Positions 58,674 to 64,000 of a stretch of DNA of 64,000 nt are shown in pieces. Location: assembly GCF_019904235.1 (NCBI RefSeq), contig NZ_CP063202.1, forward strand, positions 558,001 to 622,000, read 5' to 3'. How positions within the stretch are numbered: position 1 is the first letter of the stretch; every line of letters starts with the position of its first letter. The notes under the pieces were generated by a model. The model worked only from the letters and a program-made list of their open reading frames with translations. It was not told the DNA's origin and did not search any database. Source of the stretch: Erythrobacter sp. SCSIO 43205. GTDB taxonomy: Bacteria; Pseudomonadota; Alphaproteobacteria; Sphingomonadales; Sphingomonadaceae. The position numbers and the translations under genes were made by a program.

Positions 58674-59222
58674 CTAACCCACTGGAATAACGGCAAGGCC
58701 CGGACGCTCAATGCGCGCTCTGATGGCATCGCCGCGCTCTACAGTGCGCACTGCGATCCAGTCGCCGATCGCGCCGCCCTCTATTGCTTCTGCGTTTTGT
58801 TGAACGCTAAAACCGCGGCCTCGTACAAGTACGGTGATCGGATCGCCGCGCACCACAACCTTGGCCGCTTGTGCTTCTGGCTCGGCTGGTTTGGTCGCGA
58901 TGAAGATACGCCAGCTTTCCGGCCCCTGGCATTCCACCTTGACGATGGATTTTGCCCGCCCGTGCCAATCGGTCGTCAACGGGCTGGCGCAAGCGGTGAG
59001 GCGAAGCCGCTTGTCAGCTGGCATACGAGCCCCGCCCAATTCGCCGATGCCAGCGCCGGTAAATTCGGCCACGGCCCGGTCAATTGCAGCAGGGTCAGTG
59101 TACGCGCGGCTGCGGTTTTCCTGCGCCGATGCCAATGCGGCAAAAAGCGGCAGGCTGACAACGACCAGCGCGGTCATAAGCAGCCGCACTTCGAGGCGTT
59201 GGGGTGAGATGTTCGATTTCAT
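58674..59222 (-). CDS. flgA: flagellar P-ring assembly chaperone FlgA
   Basis: A 182-residue periplasmic protein with a signal peptide (cleavage near ASAQ-EN). The C-terminal part is the SAF domain used for P-ring assembly: VVVRGDPITVLVRGRGFSVQQNAEAIEGGAIGDWIAVRT. FlgA binds FlgI subunits and aids P-ring formation around the rod. The ATG at 59222 has an AAGGAAAGG site; an open frame to 59369 is an upstream extension without family character. A sigma-54 consensus lies about 68 bases before the start. Confidence 0.86.
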   Translation of the reverse strand: MKSNISPQRLEVRLLMTALVVVSLPLFAALASAQENRSRAYTDPAAIDRAVAEFTGAGIGELGGARMPADKRLRLTACASPLTTDWHGRAKSIVKVECQGPESWRIFIATKPAEPEAQAAKVVVRGDPITVLVRGRGFSVQQNAEAIEGGAIGDWIAVRTVERGDAIRARIERPGLAVIPVG

Positions 59223-59289
59223 GGCATTTCCTTTCCTTGTAGCAAGGAGTGGGGGCAAGCGGGAGCGTGGGGCACCCGGCGAAGGTGGC

Positions 59290-59306
59290 AGCAAGCTCCG
59301 TGCCAA
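59290..59306 (-). promoter_or_regulatory. sigma-54 promoter of flgA-flgM-flgN
   Basis: On the minus strand, TTGGCACGGAGCTTGCT: TTGGCACG-N4-TTGCT with GG at 59304-59303 and GC at 59292-59291, 10 bases between. It is a full match to the -24/-12 consensus. Confidence 0.8.
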
Positions 59307-59462
59307 ATCGGTGAGGGCGTGGTCGCGTGATACCTTGAAAGGGGCGAAGCGATGCTCTCGCCATATCAATAAGGGAAAGCCTCAAGGTCGGGTTCAGTCT
59401 GGCCTTAAAAAGGATGCCGTAAGACTTTGCCTCGCCAACAGTTTTAGCGAAGGAAGCTTTTA

Positions 59463-60554
59463 ATGGCTGCATCAGTGCCAGCAAGACAAGAACCTCAATC
59501 ACCAGCTGGCGGCAGCGGTTCGGACGTTCTCCAAAGCAGGGATCGCGCGCGCGAAGGGCGCAGCGAACTTATGCAGCGCGTGACCGAGTTTGTGCTCAAA
59601 CACGATGTGGCCTTGACCGGATCAAACCTGTCCCTTTTGGTCGCAGCGCTTTCGGGTTCCGATAGCGCGCTCGCCCGCGCTTTCACCGCGCGAGAGATTT
59701 CCCAGGAGCCATTCTCGCAAAAATGGCTCGATGAGATGGCCCGCTCGCGATCGCGCGAAGAGGAGCGCAAAGGTTCGATCGAGCAATTGATCGACCGGGT
59801 CGAGGCCTCGCTCACCAAATTTGCGCAAACCGCACAAACCGCCGAAGCGGAAACCAGCGAGCATCGCGGCGCGATTGACGCGCATATTGCAACGCTGGCG
59901 CAAAATGCGGTTCAAGACGGATCGCAACTGGGCATTGAGCGGCTGGTCGATCTGTCCCGCGTGATGCTGGAGCGGATCGTGCAGATTGAAGAGGCGATGA
60001 AAAAGAGCCAGGCTGAAACAGCCGATCTTAAAGAAAGCCTTGCCGAAGCGCGCGCCGAGGCGAATGTCGATCACCTGACAAACCTGCCCAATCGCCGCGC
60101 CTTTGAAACCCAGCTTGAGAAACTGTCTGAGCGCGCCGCTGAAAGAGGCGAACCGCTTTCAGTGGGTTTTTGCGATGTCGATCACTTCAAATCGATCAAC
60201 GACACTCACGGCCATGACGCAGGCGACCGCGTGCTGGTTGCGATTGCGCGCACGCTGCAATCCTACGCTGGCAGAAACTGCTTTGCCGCGCGCCATGGAG
60301 GTGAAGAGTTCGCGCTGTTGTTCCCCGGCGCAGACATTGCAAAGGCCAAAGTGCGACTGGACAAGATACGCATGGATTTGAGCTCGCGGCAGATGGTCAA
60401 CCGCGACAACGGTCAATCCTTCGGCAAGATCACTTTCTCAGGCGGGGTGAGCCAGATTGAGGGCCCCGAAGATGCCCGCAACGCGCTCGCCCGGGCGGAC
60501 GCTGCGCTTTACAAGGCCAAAGAAAGCGGCCGCGATCAGGTTATCGCCGGGTGA
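59463..60554 (+). CDS. diguanylate cyclase (GGDEF) with N-terminal coiled region
   Basis: A 363-residue cytoplasmic protein. The C-terminal GGDEF domain (about residues 195-360) has the active motif GGEEF in AARHGGEEFALLF near residue 278, with DVDHFKSINDTHGHDAGD for magnesium and nucleotide and the closing ADAALYKAKESGRD. It should make c-di-GMP. The usual inhibitory I-site (RxxD five residues before the motif) is not present, so product inhibition may be absent. The N-terminal 190 residues are helical/coiled coil and likely dimerise. It lies between flgA and a stator-like pair, fitting a role in motility control, and is oriented away from flgA. Confidence 0.9.
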   Translation: MAASVPARQEPQSPAGGSGSDVLQSRDRAREGRSELMQRVTEFVLKHDVALTGSNLSLLVAALSGSDSALARAFTAREISQEPFSQKWLDEMARSRSREEERKGSIEQLIDRVEASLTKFAQTAQTAEAETSEHRGAIDAHIATLAQNAVQDGSQLGIERLVDLSRVMLERIVQIEEAMKKSQAETADLKESLAEARAEANVDHLTNLPNRRAFETQLEKLSERAAERGEPLSVGFCDVDHFKSINDTHGHDAGDRVLVAIARTLQSYAGRNCFAARHGGEEFALLFPGADIAKAKVRLDKIRMDLSSRQMVNRDNGQSFGKITFSGGVSQIEGPEDARNALARADAALYKAKESGRDQVIAG

Positions 60555-60589
60555 GTTGATGAACCACCCAATGTGAGGCGAGCAAGAAG

Positions 60590-60636
60590 AAAGCGCGCAA
60601 GACAGGTTCGACCCTCTCTTGCGCGCTTTGCTTTTT
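60590..60636. terminator. bidirectional rho-independent terminator
   Basis: AAAGCGCGCAAGA at 60590-60602 pairs perfectly with TCTTGCGCGCTTT at 60617-60629, followed by five T residues. It lies between the convergent cyclase gene (+) and the gene ending at 60648 (-). Confidence 0.85.
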
Positions 60637-60647
60637 CCAGCGTGGCC

Positions 60648-61058
60648 TTACCGCTCTAGCTCCGGCGCGTCATAGGCAAGGCTTGCGTAAATCTCGCTGT
60701 TGTCCGCCTCATTGATCACCACCCGCACTGGCACCTTTTCCTGTTGCGCAAGCTCTGCCCAGGTCAACGCTTTTTCCCAGACAGCGTCGCGCTCGCCGCT
60801 CGAATGGTGAGCGATAATCGTCAAAGCTGCGCGCGGGTCATCGACCTGTTCACTCAACCATTCATCAAGATCAGGGCCGCCCTCAACCTTCCGATAGAGC
60901 GCTTGTGCTGGTGCGACATAGGGACCACTTGCCGAGCCTTGCGCTTCATCGGCTCCGCCCATTGACGAGCTGACCAGGGCACTAAGCGTCACCAGAAACA
61001 GGATCAGCGACAGGTCCGCAAGGATCAGCTGCCATCCATGAGCCGAACGCACAATCAT
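60648..61058 (-). CDS. MotB/ExbD-like small membrane-anchored protein
   Basis: A 136-residue protein with one membrane helix near the N-terminus, GWQLILADLSLILFLVTLSALV. The Asp in that helix (LADLS) sits where MotB and ExbD carry the proton-binding aspartate. The rest is a short soluble domain (residues 35-136) ending in SEIYASLAYDAP. It lacks the OmpA-like peptidoglycan-binding domain of MotB, so it cannot anchor to the wall by the normal route. Its start overlaps the MotA/ExbB-like gene by four bases, which makes a two-gene proton-channel unit likely. Confidence 0.65.
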   Translation of the reverse strand: MIVRSAHGWQLILADLSLILFLVTLSALVSSSMGGADEAQGSASGPYVAPAQALYRKVEGGPDLDEWLSEQVDDPRAALTIIAHHSSGERDAVWEKALTWAELAQQEKVPVRVVINEADNSEIYASLAYDAPELER

Positions 61059-61741
61059 GCGACATCCTTGACCGGGGTGACGCTGCTTCTTCGTGCGCGC
61101 GAGGGGAAGGAGCGGCCATCGGTCAGCTCGCTTTCAAACCAGTCGAGCAACATGGTGCGTTCTGTTTCCTCGCGGTCGCCCTTGCGTTCAATCGCGCGGG
61201 CAAGCGGATAGAAAATGAGATGCGCGCTCAGCACGCCGTAAAGCGTCGACAGCACCGCGCCCGCGACTGAGCCCATCACGGTTTCCGCTGCGCTCGCGCT
61301 CACATCGGGCACAAGCTGGGTGATCGCAAACAGCGTGCCGACAAGACCGAAAACAGGCGCAAGCTCGCCTGCGTTCTCAAAGACGCGGGTGGCGGCAACC
61401 GAGTTGATTTCGCGCTGCAACCGCTGGGATCGGGCAAGTTTGAGCATCGCCTCGATTGAGCCTGTGCGGATGTAGGCGTTAAGAAGCTCGGTGGTGGCTT
61501 TGTCCGGCGGGTCGACCGGCTCTGCGCCCAGATGACCAAGTCGATTGATCTCTCCCACGGTGCGCGCAAGGGCAGCGCGGGTTGCATCAACGTCAAACCC
61601 CTTGCTCAAAAGTCCAAAGGCGGCTGGCACTGCTATAGTGAAATCGTGCCACCCCTGGCGCGCCAATGTTGCGAGCACAGTTCCCACAAGCACGATGACA
61701 AGCGCATTGGCATCCAACAGTTTGGTGAAGGGCTCTAGCAC
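61055..61741 (-). CDS. MotA/TolQ/ExbB family proton channel protein
   Basis: A 228-residue membrane protein: membrane segments near the N-terminus (ALVIVLVGTVLATLARQGW), and two late ones around GELAPVFGLVGTLFAITQLVP and TVMGSVAGAVLSTLYGVLSAHLIFYPL. The GLVGT-type motif and the conserved late Thr-rich helix fit MotA/ExbB. The usual cytoplasmic loop is present but short. The start is GTG at 61741 behind GGGAGAG; an earlier GTG at 61777 is possible. It probably forms a channel with the small B-like protein encoded behind it. A role in flagellar rotation or in energising another system is open. Confidence 0.75.
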   Translation of the reverse strand: MLEPFTKLLDANALVIVLVGTVLATLARQGWHDFTIAVPAAFGLLSKGFDVDATRAALARTVGEINRLGHLGAEPVDPPDKATTELLNAYIRTGSIEAMLKLARSQRLQREINSVAATRVFENAGELAPVFGLVGTLFAITQLVPDVSASAAETVMGSVAGAVLSTLYGVLSAHLIFYPLARAIERKGDREETERTMLLDWFESELTDGRSFPSRARRSSVTPVKDVA

Positions 61742-61985
61742 CGTGAAACTCTCCCGCGTGGTTTGCCTGCCACCCACACAGTCACGGCATGATCATCGCA
61801 CGATCATTGCACGAGGTCGTGCGGGCAAGGAATGGCACGCGTTAGAACGGCCGCGCCTACGCGACTTTAAGCGGGCACACCCTTGCCGCCCTTTTGCCGC
61901 TCCGCTTGCCGCCCCCTGCAAGCGATTGCCGATGCGGTATATCCCGCACGCTCTTAGCCTTTGAAAAATCGGTCCTTTCTACAGT

Positions 61986-62002
61986 TTGGCACGCTTGCTG
62001 CA
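61986..62002 (+). promoter_or_regulatory. sigma-54 promoter of flgBCDE
   Basis: TTGGCACGCTTGCTGCA: TTGGCACG-N4-CTGCA with GG at 61988-61989 and GC at 62000-62001, 10 bases between. One mismatch at the -12 element. flgB begins 45 bases after the box. Confidence 0.75.
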
Positions 62003-62046
62003 AACTCACTCGCACACGATCCACCGGCCAAGAGGTGCGCTTCACC

Positions 62047-62400
62047 ATGAGCGAGAAAATCTTTGGAATTCACGCAGCCGCGCTGGAACTGCGCTCTGAG
62101 CGGATGCGGGTGATTGCCTCCAATATCGCGAATGCGGCAACGCCGGGATACAAGGCGCGCGACGTTGATTTCGACAAGGCTCTCGACGCAAAGCTGGCGA
62201 TGCGCGCTGGCAATCCGCCTGAGTTTGGCGAGCCTGATCTCTTGTACCGCAAAAGCGTCATGCCCTCGCTCGATGGCAATACGGTCGAGCTTGGCCGCGA
62301 ACAGGTCGCCTTTGCTGAAAACGCGCTGAAATACTCCGCCTCGCTCGCCTTTGTACAAGGCAAGGTCAACACCATCACTCGCGCGCTTAAGGGAGAATAA
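62047..62400 (+). CDS. flgB: flagellar basal-body rod protein FlgB
   Basis: FlgB, the proximal rod subunit. The 117-residue protein shows LRSERMRVIASNIANAATPGYKARDVDFDKAL near the N-terminus, the ASNIANAxTPGYKxR rod/hook signature, and NTVELGREQVAFAENALKYSAS at the C-terminus, the helix that packs in the rod. The ATG at 62047 is preceded by AGAGGTG; the open frame runs further upstream over the sigma-54 box and is not used. It begins the flgBCDE operon. Confidence 0.93.
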   Translation: MSEKIFGIHAAALELRSERMRVIASNIANAATPGYKARDVDFDKALDAKLAMRAGNPPEFGEPDLLYRKSVMPSLDGNTVELGREQVAFAENALKYSASLAFVQGKVNTITRALKGE

Positions 62401-62403
62401 GCG

Positions 62404-62817
62404 ATGTCTGATGGCCGGCCCAACACCCTTTTCAGCCTCGCCGAGGGCGCAATGTCCGCTCAGCTTGTGCGCATGAACGCTGCGACCTCGAACCTTGCCA
62501 ATGCAGGGTCGGTTTCGGGCACCGTGGAAGGCGCATACCGCCCGATCCGCGCCGTGTTTCAAACCGCCCTTGATGAAGCAAGCGGCATTGCCAGCGTGTC
62601 CTCAACCCAGCTTGTGCGCAGCAATGCCAACCCCATCGAACGATATGATCCGGCAAACAGGCTCGCAAATGAAGAGGGCAATGTTTTCGAAGCCCCGATC
62701 GATGAGAGCGCCGAAATGCTCGAGATCATGGAAAGCGCGCGCCAGTACCAGAACATGGTGCAAGCCCTCCAGACCGCCCGCCAACTGATGCTCGATACTT
62801 TGAGGAGCAATTCGTAA
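62404..62817 (+). CDS. flgC: flagellar basal-body rod protein FlgC
   Basis: FlgC, a proximal rod subunit. Of 137 residues: AQLVRMNAATSNLANAGSVSGT near the start, the rod signature with NLANA, and the C-terminal ESAEMLEIMESARQYQNMVQALQTARQLMLDTL helix. The usual proline-rich YxPRxxF stretch is here YRPIRAVFQT. The gene lies three bases after flgB and its stop overlaps the flgD start by one base. Confidence 0.93.
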   Translation: MSDGRPNTLFSLAEGAMSAQLVRMNAATSNLANAGSVSGTVEGAYRPIRAVFQTALDEASGIASVSSTQLVRSNANPIERYDPANRLANEEGNVFEAPIDESAEMLEIMESARQYQNMVQALQTARQLMLDTLRSNS

Positions 62818-63191
62818 TGACTACCATAAACACAACTTTGCCTGGCGGCGTTGCTCAAACGCTTGACCGTTTGAATGCACCGGGCACGCCTCAGAAAAGC
62901 GCGGCCGCGCAATTGGGGTCGGCAGATTTCCTGCGGCTGATGACTGCGCAATTGTCCAATCAAGACCCTCTAGAGCCGCAAAGCAATGAGCAGATGCTGG
63001 CCCAATTGGCGCAGTTTTCGTCGCTGGAATCGAGCATCGAGGGCAATTCCACGCTCGATGACATCGCTGCCAAGCTCGATGCCCTCATCACTGCGCAAAA
63101 CGCAGCCGCCGAGGCGGCGATGCAAGCGGCAGAGGCGGCAAGCGCAGCGGCTGAAGCTGCGACCAATGCAGCAGCAAATGCGGCCTCTTAA
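62817..63191 (+). CDS. flgD: flagellar hook capping protein FlgD, short
   Basis: The hook-cap scaffold FlgD. The N-terminal block DFLRLMTAQLSNQDPLEPQSNEQMLAQLAQFSSLES is diagnostic. The protein is only 124 residues long, against about 220 or more in enteric FlgD; the C-terminal FlgD Ig-like and Tudor-like domains are missing. In their place is an Ala-rich tail with AAAEAAMQAAEAASAAAEAAT. A shortened FlgD fits the similarly small hook protein that follows. The start overlaps the flgC stop (TAATG). Confidence 0.9.
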   Translation: MTTINTTLPGGVAQTLDRLNAPGTPQKSAAAQLGSADFLRLMTAQLSNQDPLEPQSNEQMLAQLAQFSSLESSIEGNSTLDDIAAKLDALITAQNAAAEAAMQAAEAASAAAEAATNAAANAAS

Positions 63192-63233
63192 TCAATCTAA
63201 TTCCAACCCCATCACCACCAAAGGAAACCCCCA

Positions 63234-64000
63234 ATGTCCTTCTTCACCTCGCTTAGCGGCATGAAAAATGCGCAGACCGATCTTGCGGTTATCTCTCACA
63301 ATATCGCCAACGCGGAGACGACCGGCTTTAAGAAAAGCAACGCAGCCTTTGCTGACCTTGTGGCAACCGGCGGCAGCACTGACCCGCGCCTAACGCCGGG
63401 CATTGGTTCGCGCGTGCAGGCGATCACTCAGGATTTCTCGCTCGGCGCTTTGACGCAAACGGGCCGCGGGCTTGATGTCGCGATCAGCGGCGACGGCTTC
63501 CTTGCAACCGCCAACCCGACGACTGGCGATCTCACCTTCACCCGCAATGGCGCGCTTGAAGTGGTGGCGAGCGGGGCGTTGCAGGATCCAAGCGGGGATC
63601 TTGTCCAGGGCTTTCCCGTCGATGCAACCGGTACGCCGACCTCTGCGGTGCCCGGCAACATCACTTTGCCTCTGACCAATGGCGCAGGCTCAGCGCTGAC
63701 CAATGTGTCGATTAACCAGCAAGGCCTTGTGAGCGGCTCTTTTGCTGATGGGACGAGCCAGCCGGTCGCCCAAATCGCGCTTGCTGCCTTCCCTGCGACC
63801 GGAGGCCTGCGCGCAATCGGAGAGACGAAATATGAAGCGTCTGCGGATTCAGGTGCAGCCATTTACGGCAATCCGGGTGAGGGCAATTACGGCGCTATCC
63901 GTACAGGCACTCTGGAGCGTTCGAACGTTGATCTTGCCGATGAGATGGTGTCGCTCCTGACAGCGCAGCGCAACTTCCAAGCGAACGCACGGGCCCTCGA
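63234..64000 (+). CDS. flgE: flagellar hook protein FlgE (runs off window end)
   Basis: The start of the hook protein: MSFFTSLSGMKNAQTDLAVISHNIANAETTGFKKS is the FlgE N-terminal signature, and the body continues with GRGLDVAISGDGFLAT and DLTFTRNGALEV. The C-terminal rod/hook motif LERSNVDLADEMVSLLTAQRNFQANARAL is already reached at residue 255, so the full protein may be only about 260-280 residues, short against the common 400 or so. It probably lacks the outer hook domains. The ATG follows AAAGGAAAC. The stop lies beyond position 64000. FlgF is an alternative but the N-terminus favours FlgE. Confidence 0.88.
   Translation, partial: MSFFTSLSGMKNAQTDLAVISHNIANAETTGFKKSNAAFADLVATGGSTDPRLTPGIGSRVQAITQDFSLGALTQTGRGLDVAISGDGFLATANPTTGDLTFTRNGALEVVASGALQDPSGDLVQGFPVDATGTPTSAVPGNITLPLTNGAGSALTNVSINQQGLVSGSFADGTSQPVAQIALAAFPATGGLRAIGETKYEASADSGAAIYGNPGEGNYGAIRTGTLERSNVDLADEMVSLLTAQRNFQANARAL

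Overview
The window reads as a chromosomal segment of an alphaproteobacterium, most likely Sphingomonadales and Erythrobacter-like. This rests on dense coding at fairly high GC, a class I ribonucleotide reductase with separated subunits, alphaproteobacterial regulatory signatures (a GAAC-N7-GAAC SOS box, clustered GANTC sites, TTGAY-N4-RTCAA boxes) and many small sphingomonad-type envelope proteins. The taxonomic call is inferred from gene content, not from a marker gene. There is no rRNA, CRISPR array, prophage or recognisable insertion sequence. One tRNA gene, tRNA-Gly(GCC), is present.

Layout. 0-9.4 kb: two HhH-GPD glycosylase genes around gloA, a nitronate monooxygenase-like enzyme, two DUF4402 exported proteins with a zinc-finger gene between them, an ABC ATPase, an acyltransferase and nadB. 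9.5-10.3 kb: an unrecognised two-gene unit with a double-glycine leader-like peptide beside a Cys-rich protein. 10.6-20.5 kb: a GumN-like protein, a hydrolase, nrdA, PilZ, a GntP permease, nrdB and an AT-richer SIR2-like gene. 20.6-26 kb: a hairpin repeat cluster and an accessory stretch of small proteins (DUF559, DUF1294, two YdcH-like proteins, three acidic lipoproteins, DUF4870, an orphan DUF2282 protein). 26-31.7 kb: argB, yggT-type, folD, marC-type, Lon-N-like and thioredoxin-TPR genes plus the tRNA. 31.9-41 kb: a His-rich TonB-dependent receptor, dcd, a methyltransferase, a papain-like candidate and putA. 41.2-43.3 kb: a three-gene operon of related DUF2589-like proteins. 43.4-53.8 kb: an M24 peptidase, mtnP, GST, aldehyde dehydrogenase, M48 protease, a phosphotransferase/acyl-CoA dehydrogenase pair and a BASS transporter. 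53.8-64 kb: a flagellar cluster.

How the parts work together. The flagellar cluster is divergent: flgA-flgM-flgN and slt-flhA-fliA run on the minus strand and flgBCDE on the plus strand. A sequence matching the sigma-54 -24/-12 consensus lies before each of the three units, next to a FliA/FlgM sigma-28 switch, so a layered hierarchy is predicted. nrdA and nrdB lie about 3 kb apart, yet both have dense GANTC sites upstream; nrdA also has a perfect SOS-type box and nrdB a one-mismatch version. The two YdcH-like genes each have an FNR/FixK-type box about 60 bases before the start. The TonB receptor has a Zur-like dyad in front of it and a His/acidic loop, which together suggest zinc uptake.

The best candidates for undescribed biology are the DUF2589-like operon (41.6-43.3 kb), the leader-peptide/Cys-rich pair (9.5-10.3 kb), the MotA/ExbB-like pair with a miniature B subunit (60.6-61.7 kb) and the solitary SIR2-like gene beside the repeat cluster (19.3-21.0 kb). 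No database search was possible, so family names come from motif recognition.
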